Assembly (NCBI RefSeq): GCF_003583405.1
Contig: NZ_QXEC01000007.1
Span: 1-64,000, forward strand
From: Micromonospora radicis
Lineage (GTDB): Bacteria; Actinomycetota; Actinomycetes; Mycobacteriales; Micromonosporaceae
DNA: 64,000 nt
Reading direction: 5' to 3'
Each line of letters starts with the position of its first letter. Within the stretch, counting starts at the first letter, position 1. Positions 8,536 through 17,548 of the stretch are shown one piece after another. The notes under the pieces are model-generated. The model ran no database searches and was not told the DNA's origin. It saw only the letters and a list, made by a program, of their open reading frames with translations. The translations under genes were made by a program, and so were the position numbers.

Positions 8536-9852
8536 ATGTCCACTCCGCGCACCTTCCACATCGGGCTCGTGGTCCCCGACTACACCGGTCACCTCAGCCC
8601 GATGGCCACGCTCGGCAGAGAACTACTCCGTCGGGGCCACCGGGTCACCCTGGTGTCCCTGCCGGACGCCGCGACGAAGTCGTTCACGGCCAGGTTCGGC
8701 TTCGCGCCGATCGGCGAACGCGAGTTCCCGGTCGGCTCGCTGGCCCGCTTCGCCGAGGAACAGGGCCGGCGCAGTGGCCTGGCCGCGATCCGCTTCATCG
8801 TCCGTGGGTACGTGCGCGAGGTCGAGGTTCTGCTGCGGGATCTGCCGGCCCTGGTGGCGCGGCACGGTCTGGACGCGCTGCTGGTGGACCAGGTCTACGG
8901 CGCGGGGAACTCCGTCGCGGAACACCTCGACATCCCGGTCGTCAACGTCTGCAACGCGCTGGCGCTGAACACCGAACCCGGGGTGCCGCCGTTCATGACG
9001 GCCTGGCCGTACCGTCCCTCGCTGCTGGCACGCGCGCGCAACATGCTGGGCGACCAGGTGGTCGCCTGGGTCATCCGGCCGGTGCTGCAACGGATCAACG
9101 AACGTCGCGCCGAGTGGGGCCTACCGCCGGTCGACGGAGTCAACGACGGCTCGGACCTCGCGCAGATCACCCAACAACCGCCGTTCTTCGACTTCCCGCG
9201 TAGCCGGCTGCCGGACGCGTTCCACTACACCGGGCCGTTCCACGACCGGGACAGCACCGAGCCGGTGCCGTTCCCGTGGGAGAAGCTCGACGACCGTCCG
9301 TTGATCTACGCGTCGATGGGTACCCTCCAGAACCGCCTCCCACGCGTGTTCGAGGTGATCGCCGAGGCGGGTGCCGGACGCGACACGCAACTGGTCATCT
9401 CCCTCGGCAGCACGGACGCCGAGCCGCCGACCGACCTGCCCGGCAACCCGCTCGTGGTCCGGTACGCGCCACAGCTGGACCTGCTGGCGCGGGCGGCTCT
9501 CGTCATCACGCACGCCGGAATCAACACCGCGCTGGAATCGCTCGCCCACGGCGTACCGATCGTGGCGCTACCCGTCGGCAACGACCAGCCGGGCGTGGCC
9601 GCCCGGCTCAAGTACCTCGGCGTGGGCGAGTTCATCCCGGTGCACAAGGTCACCCCGGCGCGGCTGCGGGCGGCGATCGACACGGTGGGCGGCGACCCCG
9701 CCTACCGGGCGAAGGCGCAGCACTACCAGCACCGGATCGCGGAGTTGGACGGGGTGCGGCGGGCGGCCGACATCGCGGAGGAGGCGTTCCGGACGCGCCG
9801 GCCGGTACGCAGACAGGAGTTGTCCGAGACCACGGAGGGTGGCCGCCGATGA
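8536..9852 (+). CDS. MGT-family (CrtX-like) glycosyltransferase
   Basis: A 438-residue GT-B glycosyltransferase of the UDP-glycosyltransferase/MGT type. The N-terminal acceptor domain starts VVPDYTGHLSPMATLGREL, a pattern reminiscent of zeaxanthin glucosyltransferase CrtX. The C-terminal donor domain carries YASMGTLQN, YAPQLDLLARAALVITHAGINTALESLAHGVPIVALPVGNDQ; the HAGxNTxLE box binds the nucleotide sugar. ATG 8536 is preceded by GGGAGC at about 8524-8529. It probably glycosylates the operon's lipid or terpenoid product; donor sugar and acceptor are not deducible. Confidence 0.88.
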   Translation: MSTPRTFHIGLVVPDYTGHLSPMATLGRELLRRGHRVTLVSLPDAATKSFTARFGFAPIGEREFPVGSLARFAEEQGRRSGLAAIRFIVRGYVREVEVLLRDLPALVARHGLDALLVDQVYGAGNSVAEHLDIPVVNVCNALALNTEPGVPPFMTAWPYRPSLLARARNMLGDQVVAWVIRPVLQRINERRAEWGLPPVDGVNDGSDLAQITQQPPFFDFPRSRLPDAFHYTGPFHDRDSTEPVPFPWEKLDDRPLIYASMGTLQNRLPRVFEVIAEAGAGRDTQLVISLGSTDAEPPTDLPGNPLVVRYAPQLDLLARAALVITHAGINTALESLAHGVPIVALPVGNDQPGVAARLKYLGVGEFIPVHKVTPARLRAAIDTVGGDPAYRAKAQHYQHRIAELDGVRRAADIAEEAFRTRRPVRRQELSETTEGGRR

Positions 9853-11039
9853 CAGCGCAGGCGGGACGAATGGCCCGGCAGTTGCCGACGCTCAACGGGC
9901 TGCGGGGGGTCGCCGCGGTCACGGTCTTCTTCTCCCACACGACGTTGTTCGGCTTCTTCGCCGACGAGCGGATCGACGACTGGTGGTACGGCGCCCTCAG
10001 CCGTACCGGATCTGCCGCTCTCGGCTTCTTCTTCATCCTCAGCGGCTTCGTGCTGACCTGGTCGGCTGCCGACTACGAGCCGAAGCGCCGGTTCTGGCGG
10101 CGCCGGGCCGCCCGGATCCTGCCGAACCACCTGGTCGTCTGCGCCGCGGTGATCGTGCTCATGATCCTGGTCCGCGGCGGCGCGCCGCTGTGGCCGACGC
10201 TGGCGAACGTCACGCTGGTGCAGAGCTGGATTCCGAACGAGTTCATCTTCAACGGGATCAACCCACCGAGCTGGTCGCTGAGCTGCGAGATCTTCTTCTA
10301 CGCCTCGTTCCCGTGGCTACTCGCGGGGTTCCGACGGCTCTCCCCGGCCTGGCTCTGGTCGATCGCGGGTGGCATCGTCGCCGCGACGCTGGTGGCACCC
10401 GTCGTCTCCACGACGTTCCTGCCGGCCGAGCCGACGTACACCTACGCGGACGCCGCGTTTCCGCAGTTCTGGTTCGTGCAGCAGTTCCCGTTGATCCGGA
10501 TGCTGGACTTCGTCCTCGGGATCGTCATCGCCCAGCTCGTCATGCGGGGCAAGTGGTTCCGGCTGAGCCTGCCCGCCGCCGCCCTGATCACGGTGGCCTG
10601 CTACGGCGTCTCCCAGGTCGTGCCGCTGCTCTACTCGGTGGTGGCGGCGATGGTCGTCCCGCTCTCGTTGCTGGTGGCGGCCGCGGCCCGGGCGGACGTC
10701 GAGGGGCACCGTTCACCGCTGCGCGGGCGGGTCGCCGGCTGGCTGGGCGACACGTCGTTCGCGTTCTACCTCATTCACATCCTGGTGTTGTACGGCGCCG
10801 GCAACATAGCCCCGGACGGCTTCGGCGTCGCCGCCGCGCTGGCCGTCATGCTCGGCGCATACCTGGTCACGCTCGGCCTGGCAGGGCTGCTGCACTCCGG
10901 CGTGGAGCGGCCGATGATGCGCCGGTTCGCCAGCTCCCGCCCCCGCACGCGGGCCGCCGACCCTCCGCCCGCCGCGCCGCCCGCCATCGAGCCGTTGCCG
11001 GTGACGACGGGTGACGGGACGCCGGTCGCCGAACGCTGA
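9849..11039 (+). CDS. Acyltransferase family 3 membrane O-acyltransferase
   Basis: A 396-residue integral membrane protein of the acyltransferase-3/OafA family. Conserved features include LNGLRGVAAVTVFFSHT near residue 15 (catalytic His), the FFFILSGFVLTW segment, RRRAARILPNHL, and a C-terminal helix DTSFAFYLIHILVL. About ten membrane helices are visible. Such enzymes acylate sugars of glycolipids, antibiotics and surface polymers. Immediately after a glycosyltransferase, with ATGA overlap at 9849, it most likely acylates the sugar just added. The last 35 residues are a Pro/Arg-rich cytoplasmic tail. Last gene of the operon. Confidence 0.87.
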   Translation: MTAQAGRMARQLPTLNGLRGVAAVTVFFSHTTLFGFFADERIDDWWYGALSRTGSAALGFFFILSGFVLTWSAADYEPKRRFWRRRAARILPNHLVVCAAVIVLMILVRGGAPLWPTLANVTLVQSWIPNEFIFNGINPPSWSLSCEIFFYASFPWLLAGFRRLSPAWLWSIAGGIVAATLVAPVVSTTFLPAEPTYTYADAAFPQFWFVQQFPLIRMLDFVLGIVIAQLVMRGKWFRLSLPAAALITVACYGVSQVVPLLYSVVAAMVVPLSLLVAAAARADVEGHRSPLRGRVAGWLGDTSFAFYLIHILVLYGAGNIAPDGFGVAAALAVMLGAYLVTLGLAGLLHSGVERPMMRRFASSRPRTRAADPPPAAPPAIEPLPVTTGDGTPVAER

Positions 11040-11054
11040 ACGACCGTCGGAGGA

Positions 11055-11089
11055 TGCCCCGGCTGATCCGGCCCGGATCAGCCGGGGCA
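11055..11089. terminator. Bidirectional terminator hairpin
   Basis: Perfect 16-bp stem TGCCCCGGCTGATCCG / CGGATCAGCCGGGGCA with a 3-base loop, between the convergent acyltransferase and P450 genes. It has no T-run, as is usual in high-GC actinomycetes. Confidence 0.85.
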
Positions 11090-11094
11090 CCAGC

Positions 11095-12435
11095 TCACCG
11101 GAGGGTCAGCGTGGCCCGGACCGGGCCAGCGGGACGCAACGTGACCCTCGGCACGACCGCCAGCCGCTCGTCGCGGGTGTCGACCCGGTAGCGGGCGAGC
11201 AACGCGCTCAGCAGTGCGGTCATCTCCAGCAGCGCGAAGTGTTCCCCGATGCAGCTGCGCGACCCGCCGCCGAAGGGGAAGTACGCGTAGCGCGGTCGTT
11301 CCTGCCGGCCGAGGAACCGGTCGGGCTCGAAGCGCTCCGGATCGGGCCAGAACTCGGGATGCCGGTGGGTCACCCAGGGGGTGATCACCACCTTGGTGTT
11401 GGCCGGGATCCGGTAGCCGGAGACGACGACATCGGATTCGGACATCCGCTCCATGCTGTACACCGGCGGGTACAGCCGCATTCCCTCCATGACGGCGGCC
11501 CGCACCAACTCTTCGTCGCCGGTACCGATCGCGGCCACGACCCGCTCCTGCACCTCGGGATGCCGACCCAGCAGGTGCATGGTGAAGGCCAGCCCGGCCG
11601 ACGTCGTCTCGTGCCCGGCCAGCAGGAACACCAGCACCTGGTCCCGGATCTCTTCGATGGACAGCGCCTGACCGGTCTCCGGGTCTTCGGCCGCGAACAA
11701 CCGACCGAGCAGGTCCTCGTTCTCCGCACCGCCCGCCCGGCCCTGGCGGTCGGCGATGATCCGGTCGACGATCTCGTACTGGGTCGCGCGGACCTGCCCG
11801 ATCCGGCGCGCCCGCGGCGTCGGCCAGCTCAACGGCAGCTTGACCACCTGCAGGGCGCGCGCCAGCGCGAGGTCACCCAGAATCGGCATGAGCTCCTGCA
11901 GGCGGGGGACGACCTCGTCGATGTCGTCGCCGAACAGTGCCCGGCCGACCACCCGCATCGTGTAGCGCTGCATGACCTGGTACAGGTCCACGACGGAGCC
12001 CGCGGTGACCGCCAGCTCGTCGACGACGCGGGCCGCCTCGTCGGCCATCAGCTCGGTGTAGCGGGCCACCCGGCGCGGCGTGAACAGCGGTTGCAGCGTG
12101 CGCCGCTGCCGCCGCCAGCGGTCTCCTTCGCTGGTCAGCAGCCCCTCACCGATGAACTCCCGAAGGATCTCGTACGCGCTCGCGCGGCGACTGAAGACCT
12201 GCGGCGTGGTGAGGACCTGGTGGATGCCGTCGGGGTGGTGCACGTTGATCACGTCCACGCTCACCGCGCGTGGCCCCCGAGGCAGACCGACGTGGTAGGC
12301 CACCACGTCGCCGTGCTGGTGGAACCCGTCCAGGATCGCTCCCAGCAGGTCGTCGCGGAGCGCCGGCAGCATGCCGAGGAGCGGATGCCCGGTCGGACCC
12401 GGTACGGCGGCGGCCTTGGACAACTGTGTCGTCAC
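11095..12435 (-). CDS. Cytochrome P450
   Basis: A 446-residue P450 monooxygenase. Motifs: I-helix oxygen-binding LAGHETTS (about residues 270-277), the ExxR in EGMRLYPPVY, PERF-type EFWPDPERFEPDRF, and the heme loop FPFGGGSRSCIG with thiolate ligand about C395. The EGDRWRRQRRTLQPLF region is like the fatty-acid-hydroxylating CYP4/CYP102-type branch rather than the usual soluble Streptomyces P450s, so a lipid substrate is plausible. GTG 12435 follows GGGGGATCACC, a good ribosome-binding site; an ATG at 12474 is an alternative. It converges on the glycolipid-like operon and may oxidise its product, though it is separately transcribed. No ferredoxin gene is adjacent. Confidence 0.9.
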   Translation of the reverse strand: MTTQLSKAAAVPGPTGHPLLGMLPALRDDLLGAILDGFHQHGDVVAYHVGLPRGPRAVSVDVINVHHPDGIHQVLTTPQVFSRRASAYEILREFIGEGLLTSEGDRWRRQRRTLQPLFTPRRVARYTELMADEAARVVDELAVTAGSVVDLYQVMQRYTMRVVGRALFGDDIDEVVPRLQELMPILGDLALARALQVVKLPLSWPTPRARRIGQVRATQYEIVDRIIADRQGRAGGAENEDLLGRLFAAEDPETGQALSIEEIRDQVLVFLLAGHETTSAGLAFTMHLLGRHPEVQERVVAAIGTGDEELVRAAVMEGMRLYPPVYSMERMSESDVVVSGYRIPANTKVVITPWVTHRHPEFWPDPERFEPDRFLGRQERPRYAYFPFGGGSRSCIGEHFALLEMTALLSALLARYRVDTRDERLAVVPRVTLRPAGPVRATLTLR

Positions 12436-12581
12436 GGTGATCCCCCGTTCAACGAATCGACGTACGTCGACCATGTTTCCACACACCGCGCCACCGCATC
12501 AGCCGGTGAAACACGCGCAGCGGCCGGACGTGACACCGACAAACGGTGCACACGCCCGGCCGCGATCGCGGTGACCGATAC

Positions 12582-14237
12582 TCAGCAGTGGCGGTACGAG
12601 GCCCAGTCGAAGTCCGCGTACCCGCCCTCGGCGCCCAGGTCCTGGACCCACAGGCCGACGAACGCCCCGGTGAAGCCCCAGCCGTCCGGCTCACCGTCCA
12701 CCAGGGTGGCCGCGTACTCGTCGGAGAGGATGGTCGCGTCCAGTTCCGCCGGCAGGTCGACCCAGCGCGTCGCGCCGGCCGGTCGATAGGCGAAGGTGAC
12801 GTGCGGGCCGTCGAAGGTGACCCGCAGCGTGATCTCGTCTGTCCCCGGCAGTTCGACGCGGCACGCGTCGTGCATGGTGCGCCGGCCGTTGTCCGCCGAC
12901 AGCACCTCCAGAACCGGGCGTCCGTCGTCGTCGGCGGTCAGGTAGGCGTAGTGCCAGTTACGGGTGTTGTAGTAGGCGGTGACGCCGGCGAGTTGGCGGT
13001 AGTTGGCGGGCGAGAAGTGCAGGTGTGCGGTCAGCTCGCACTGCTTCGAGGTGACCCGGCGGGCGACCAGGCTCGGACGCTGCCGGCCGACCGGCGACTG
13101 CCCGCCCTGGATCCGCAGGAACGAGGGACGCGACGTGAGATCGACCCAGTCCGCGGTGGCGGGACGGCGCAGCGTCGACCACTCCGGGCCGAGCGTCGGC
13201 TCGGTGAAGTCGTCATGCTCCGCTGCCGGCTCCGCTGCCGGCTCGGCGTCGCCCGGCACGGGTACGACCACCGCCGGCACCCCGCCCTCGACGCGCGGCC
13301 ACTCCCCCGGCGGCCACTGCACCGCCTGGATCGCGGTCTCCCGGCCGAGCACACACCTTCCGAGTGGGGTGTACGGCCGGGCGGTCAGGTGCGCCAGGTA
13401 CCACCGCCCGTCCGGGGTGGACACCAGGCTGCCGTGACCGGCCTTCTGCAGTTCCAGTTCCGGGCGACCGTTCGAGGTGAGCATCGGACCGGCCGGATCG
13501 ACCTCGTACGGCCCGAACAGGCTACGGGAACGGGCCACGGTCACCTGGTGCGTCCAGGACGTGCCGCCCTCCGCGGTCACCAGGTAGTACCAGCCGTCCT
13601 TCTGGTACAGGTGCGGGCCCTCGGTCACGCCGACGGAGGTGCCGTGGAAGATGATCCGCTCGGTGCCGACGAGGCGACGGGCCGCGCGGTCGTACTGCTG
13701 GATCTGGATGCCCGCGAACCGGTCACGGCCCGGCCGCCAGTCCGCGGTCATCGACAGCATCCAGGTGGTGCCGTCCTCGTCGTGGAAGAGCGCCGCGTCG
13801 AACCCCCGCCCATGCAGCACCACCGGGTCCGACCAGGGCCCGGCCAGGTCACGCGCGGTGACCAGATAGTTCTGCGGATCCCAGTACCCGCTGGCGAAGC
13901 TCGCCACGTCGGCGTACAGGAGATGGAACTCGCCGTCCACGTACGACAGGTCGGGCGCCCACACACCGCAGGAGTCACCCGCACCGGTGAGATCGAGAAG
14001 CCGCCGCTCGGTGAGGACGCCGCCGAGCGGGCGCCAGTTCACCAGGTCGGTCGAATGGTGCAGCCGGACCCCGGGGTACCACTCGAATGTCGACGTGGCG
14101 ATGTAGTAATCGGTGCCGACGCGCAGAATCGACGGGTCAGGGTTGAAGCCGGGTAGGACCGGGTTTCGAATCAGCCGGCCGGGTGCCTCGCCGCCGTGGG
14201 GCCCGAGCGTTGCCGGGCTCTTTGTTGCGGTCGTCAT
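12582..14237 (-). CDS. Glycoside hydrolase family 43 (beta-xylosidase/arabinofuranosidase)
   Basis: A 551-residue, probably cytoplasmic glycosidase with no signal peptide. The N-terminal five-bladed propeller begins NPVLPGFNPDPSILRVG, with the catalytic-base Asp in DPSI. It continues with GVWAPDLSY and the acid Glu in TEGPHLYQKDG. The C-terminal third (from about 350) is the beta-sandwich found in XynB-type GH43 enzymes, ending GGYADFDWASYRHC. Likely substrates are xylo- or arabino-oligosaccharides. ATG 14237 sits 7 bases after GGAG. A CGAAAGTTTCG palindrome just upstream is consistent with xylan-type control. Confidence 0.9.
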   Translation of the reverse strand: MTTATKSPATLGPHGGEAPGRLIRNPVLPGFNPDPSILRVGTDYYIATSTFEWYPGVRLHHSTDLVNWRPLGGVLTERRLLDLTGAGDSCGVWAPDLSYVDGEFHLLYADVASFASGYWDPQNYLVTARDLAGPWSDPVVLHGRGFDAALFHDEDGTTWMLSMTADWRPGRDRFAGIQIQQYDRAARRLVGTERIIFHGTSVGVTEGPHLYQKDGWYYLVTAEGGTSWTHQVTVARSRSLFGPYEVDPAGPMLTSNGRPELELQKAGHGSLVSTPDGRWYLAHLTARPYTPLGRCVLGRETAIQAVQWPPGEWPRVEGGVPAVVVPVPGDAEPAAEPAAEHDDFTEPTLGPEWSTLRRPATADWVDLTSRPSFLRIQGGQSPVGRQRPSLVARRVTSKQCELTAHLHFSPANYRQLAGVTAYYNTRNWHYAYLTADDDGRPVLEVLSADNGRRTMHDACRVELPGTDEITLRVTFDGPHVTFAYRPAGATRWVDLPAELDATILSDEYAATLVDGEPDGWGFTGAFVGLWVQDLGAEGGYADFDWASYRHC

Positions 14238-14264
14238 GTCGATTCTCCGTAGCGATAGCCGCGT

Positions 14265-14275
14265 CGAAAGTTTCG
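14265..14275. promoter_or_regulatory. CGAAAGTTTCG operator upstream of GH43
   Basis: An 11-base palindrome 28 bases upstream of the GH43 start. The GAAAxTTTC core is the element I recall upstream of xylanolytic genes in streptomycetes, bound by LacI- or ROK-type repressors. No such regulator gene is adjacent, so control would be in trans. Confidence 0.55.
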
Positions 14276-14316
14276 GCGACCTTCGATCGCCGGATCGGCA
14301 CAGAGTAGCCGCCGGT

Positions 14317-14634
14317 TCAGCTTAGTGACAATGTCGACGGCCGGCACAGCGTGTCGGGTTCGACGCGCCCAGTTTCCGGAAGTTGTTCCGACAGTTCCCG
14401 GGTCGAACACGGCGCTACGGGGAGACTTCGACCGACCATGACCATCTCCACAATCACGGCGGCAGATGCGATCTCGGTGACCCAGAAGATGACGTGGATC
14501 ATTTGCTGGTTCGGCGGGTGCAGCGACCCGGACCGGCATCCGTCCCAGGCACAGCCGAAGCTGACCCGCCACGACAAGCGCCACGACAGTGCCGCGCCGA
14601 GGTCCGCAAGATAGAAGTAGCTCTCTGCCGTCAC
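14317..14634 (-). CDS. Possible small membrane protein, hypothetical
   Basis: A 105-codon frame in the otherwise empty 452-base gap between the divergent GH43 and membrane-protein genes. It contains one convincing hydrophobic segment (MIHVIFWVTEIASAAVIVEM, about residues 46-65) and a sensible mix of aromatic residues in its first two thirds. The C-terminal third looks like chance reading. Its 3' end lies close to the GH43 promoter. No family is recognised. I give it as possible only. Confidence 0.25.
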   Translation of the reverse strand: MTAESYFYLADLGAALSWRLSWRVSFGCAWDGCRSGSLHPPNQQMIHVIFWVTEIASAAVIVEMVMVGRSLPVAPCSTRELSEQLPETGRVEPDTLCRPSTLSLS

Positions 14635-14689
14635 TGATCCTACATTGTGTCACGACTGCGCTGCCGTCGATGTGGAAGGACGACCGAAG

Positions 14690-15631
14690 ATGGCCAACCT
14701 GGACAACGGTCCGGCCCTCCGCCTCGAACCGCCCCCGACGACGAGGAGCCGGCCACCGACACGCGCGGCGATCCTCGCGGTGCTCGGCGGAATCCTGCTG
14801 GCCATCCTGTGGTCGTTCGAACTCGTCGACTCGGTGATCGGCGACACGATGGCCAACGCGGCACTCGGCCACGACGCCAAGGCCACCCCGATCACCGGTA
14901 CGGCCGCCGGCCTGCTCTTCGCGTTCGTCTCCGGGCTGGCCGGAACCTTCACCGCCTGCAACATCGCCATGCTCGCCTCGGTCGGCCCGTTGTCCGAGGC
15001 CAGCACGGGACGAGCCGGGATCGCGAGATACACCCTCGCCGCGCTGTGGCGTCCGGTCGCCTGGATGACCTTGGGAATGGTGACGGTCTCCGCCGCGTAC
15101 GGGGTGATCGGGGTGCTGCTCGGTGACCGGCTACCGCAGTTGTCCACCGACACCGTGGGTGGCATGCCGGTGCGGCTCATCCAGTCGTCCGTCGTGTTCG
15201 GTCTCATCGGGCTGGCCCTGGTCTACCTCGGCCTGGCCGCCCTCGGCATGGTCCGCGACGTGTTCGCCGGCCGGCCGGTGGCCCGCGTCGTCACCATCGG
15301 CGCGCTCATCGGCGGTTTCCTCGTCGGCCGGCCGTACCCGCTGTTCAACAAGCTGTTCCACTGGGCCGTGGACACCGGGAACCCGCTCAACGGGGCACTC
15401 GCGTTCGTTCTTCAGTCGCTGGGCAACATCCTGATCGTGACACTGCTGTTCCTCGTCGTCGTGCTCGTCACCCGGGGCGGCTTTCTCCGGTGGGCCGCGG
15501 ACCCGTCGCGCAGCGCCGTGGTGACCGGCGCGTTGCTGCTCATGTTGGGCGTCTTCACCGTCGTCTACTGGGATCTGCGAGTTCCCGCGCTCTTCGGCGT
15601 CGGCTGGTTCCCGATGATGCCGTACAACTGA
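14690..15631 (+). CDS. Polytopic membrane protein, CcdA/DsbD-like
   Basis: A 313-residue membrane protein with about seven hydrophobic helices after a 40-residue charged N-terminus. The segment FVSGLAGTFTACNIAMLASVGPLSE and the helix order recall CcdA/DsbD-type transmembrane reductant transporters. However, only one Cys is visible there and the partner Cys of that family is not obvious, so redox function is unproven. ATG 14690 follows GGAAGGA with 9-base spacing; a longer frame from 14645 is less likely. It stands alone between divergent and convergent neighbours. Confidence 0.55.
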   Translation: MANLDNGPALRLEPPPTTRSRPPTRAAILAVLGGILLAILWSFELVDSVIGDTMANAALGHDAKATPITGTAAGLLFAFVSGLAGTFTACNIAMLASVGPLSEASTGRAGIARYTLAALWRPVAWMTLGMVTVSAAYGVIGVLLGDRLPQLSTDTVGGMPVRLIQSSVVFGLIGLALVYLGLAALGMVRDVFAGRPVARVVTIGALIGGFLVGRPYPLFNKLFHWAVDTGNPLNGALAFVLQSLGNILIVTLLFLVVVLVTRGGFLRWAADPSRSAVVTGALLLMLGVFTVVYWDLRVPALFGVGWFPMMPYN

Positions 15632-15665
15632 CGCCGGTGTCCGGGCCGTGTCACGGTGATGGCGG

Positions 15666-15684
15666 GGCGGGAACACCTCCCGCC
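15666..15684. terminator. Terminator hairpin between convergent genes
   Basis: Stem GGCGGGA / TCCCGCC with a 5-base loop, between the membrane protein and the zinc dehydrogenase, which converge here. Moderate strength; it could serve both genes. Confidence 0.5.
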
Positions 15685-15719
15685 GGGACCGCCACCACCC
15701 CGCCCCGCGGCGGTGCCCG

Positions 15720-16709
15720 CTACGAACTGATCAGCAGTTTGCGGCCTTGGCCGGTCCGGAACTGGGTCATCGCCTCCGCGTAGGAGGCCAGCGGGAAGCG
15801 GTGGCTGATGAAGACCTCCGGGTCCAGGACACCGGCGGTGAACAGCTCGGCGGCGCGGTCGAAGCTGTGCAGGACGGCCATCGAGCCGGTGACGGTGATC
15901 TCCTTGTTGTAGACGCGGTACGGCTCGATGGGGACCCGGGTGGCGTACTCACTGACGCCGAACTGGAGGAAGGTGCCGGCGGGGGCGACCCGGGCCAGGC
16001 CGTCGGTGATGGCGGCCTGCACGCCGGTGCAGTCGATGACGACGTCCCAGCCCCGTGGGCGGTCCAACTCCTCGGCGGTGGCGGCACTGGCCGAGCAGCC
16101 CAGCTGCACCGCGGTGGCGAGGCGGTCGGGGTTCGGGTCGACCACGCTGACCGTGGCGGCGCCGCAGCGTTTGGCCAGTTCCAGCATCATCAGGCCCATG
16201 GTGCCGGCGCCGTAGACCAGGTAGTGGTCGGCCAGCCGGCGGGGCAGCACGTCGAAGCCGCGTACCGCGCAGGACAGCGGCTCGATCAGGGCCGCTTCGG
16301 CGGGGTCGACGCCCTCGGGCAGCACCACGCAGTTGCGTACCGGGGCGAGGGCGTACTCGGCGGCGCCACCGGCGACGGTGACACCGATGGCGTTCCAGCG
16401 TTCGCAGAGGTTGCCCCGGGCGCGCCGGCACTGGTAGCACTCGCCGCAGTGCAGCGACGGGTCCACGGCGACCGCGTCGCCGACGCGGACCTCGGTGACG
16501 TCGGAGCCGAGTGCGACCACCGTGCCGGCGAACTCGTGGCCGGGCACGATCGGGTACGCGGGGGCGAACTCGCCGTCCATGATGTGCAGGTCGGTGCCGC
16601 AGATGCCGCAGCCGGCCACCTGGACGACCACGTCCCGGGGGCCGGGCGTCGGGTCCGGTACGGACTCCACACTGATCGTGCCCGGCGTGACGATGACTGC
16701 TGCTTTCAC
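15720..16709 (-). CDS. Zinc-dependent medium-chain dehydrogenase (polyol type)
   Basis: A 329-residue alcohol dehydrogenase. The catalytic zinc site is GCGICGTDLH with VPGHEFAG. The structural zinc site has four Cys in HCGECYQCRRARGNLCE (about residues 88-104). The NAD-binding region is YGAGTMGLMMLELAKRCGA. It belongs to the sorbitol/threonine dehydrogenase branch. It is the last gene of an ABC-transporter operon and overlaps the preceding permease by 4 bases, so it probably oxidises the imported sugar alcohol or sugar. Exact substrate is unknown. Confidence 0.88.
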   Translation of the reverse strand: MKAAVIVTPGTISVESVPDPTPGPRDVVVQVAGCGICGTDLHIMDGEFAPAYPIVPGHEFAGTVVALGSDVTEVRVGDAVAVDPSLHCGECYQCRRARGNLCERWNAIGVTVAGGAAEYALAPVRNCVVLPEGVDPAEAALIEPLSCAVRGFDVLPRRLADHYLVYGAGTMGLMMLELAKRCGAATVSVVDPNPDRLATAVQLGCSASAATAEELDRPRGWDVVIDCTGVQAAITDGLARVAPAGTFLQFGVSEYATRVPIEPYRVYNKEITVTGSMAVLHSFDRAAELFTAGVLDPEVFISHRFPLASYAEAMTQFRTGQGRKLLISS

Positions 16710-17548
16710 TTGACGGCCCCCATGGAGAGTCCTCGGACGAGTTGTTTCTGGGCGATCCAGCCGGCCAGCACGACCGGCAGCGACACGATGGTCGCCGCCG
16801 CGCAGAGCCGGGCCAGGAACAGCCCTTCGGAGGTGATGAAGCCGACCAGGAAGATCGGCGAGGTGCCGGCCCGGGTGGCGGTCAGGTTGACCGCGAGGAA
16901 GAACTCGTTCCAGCTGAAGATGAAGCAGATCAGCGCGGTGGCGGCCAGGCCGGGCGCGACGATCGGCAGCAGGATCCGCCGGATGGTGACCAGCAGGCTG
17001 GCGCCGTCCATCGCCGCCGCCTCGATCAGCGCGGTGGGTACCTCCAGCAGGAACGAGCGCATCATCCAGACCGCGATCGGCAGGTTCATCGCCGTGTAGA
17101 GCACGATCAGGGTCCAGACGTTGTCCAGCATGCCGAGGTTCTGCACCAGCAGGTAGACCGGCAGCAGAGCGGCGACGACCGGCAGCATCTTGGTACTGAT
17201 GAAGAAGAACAGCACGTCGCGCCAGCGGGCCACCGGACGGATGGACAGCGCGTACGCGGCCGGGGTGGCCAGCACCAGCACCAGCAGGGTGGAGACCAGG
17301 CTGGCCATCAACGAGTTGAGCAGGTACGGCGTCAGGTCACGGTCGAAGACCTGCCGGTAGCCGTCCAGCACCGGGGTGAAGAACCAGGACGGCGGGTTGC
17401 TGGCGGCGTCGACCTCCCGCTTGAAGCCGGTGAGCACCATCCATGCCACCGGCAGGAAGAACAGCAGCCCGGCCAGCCAGGCCAGCACGGTCCAGACGGC
17501 GTCGGTGCGGCCCGCGGTGCGCCGGGCCGGGTTCGCGGTACGGGTCAT
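16706..17548 (-). CDS. Carbohydrate ABC transporter permease (MalG type)
   Basis: A 280-residue inner-membrane permease with six helices. It has an EAA loop, LIEAAAMDGASLLVTIRRILLPIVAPGL (about residues 185-212), that docks the ATPase. It resembles the second permeases of sorbitol/mannitol uptake systems. ATG 17548 overlaps the stop of the upstream permease by 4 bases. No ATP-binding subunit lies in the operon, so a shared MsiK-like ATPase elsewhere is expected, as is usual in actinomycetes. Confidence 0.9.
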   Translation of the reverse strand: MTRTANPARRTAGRTDAVWTVLAWLAGLLFFLPVAWMVLTGFKREVDAASNPPSWFFTPVLDGYRQVFDRDLTPYLLNSLMASLVSTLLVLVLATPAAYALSIRPVARWRDVLFFFISTKMLPVVAALLPVYLLVQNLGMLDNVWTLIVLYTAMNLPIAVWMMRSFLLEVPTALIEAAAMDGASLLVTIRRILLPIVAPGLAATALICFIFSWNEFFLAVNLTATRAGTSPIFLVGFITSEGLFLARLCAAATIVSLPVVLAGWIAQKQLVRGLSMGAVK

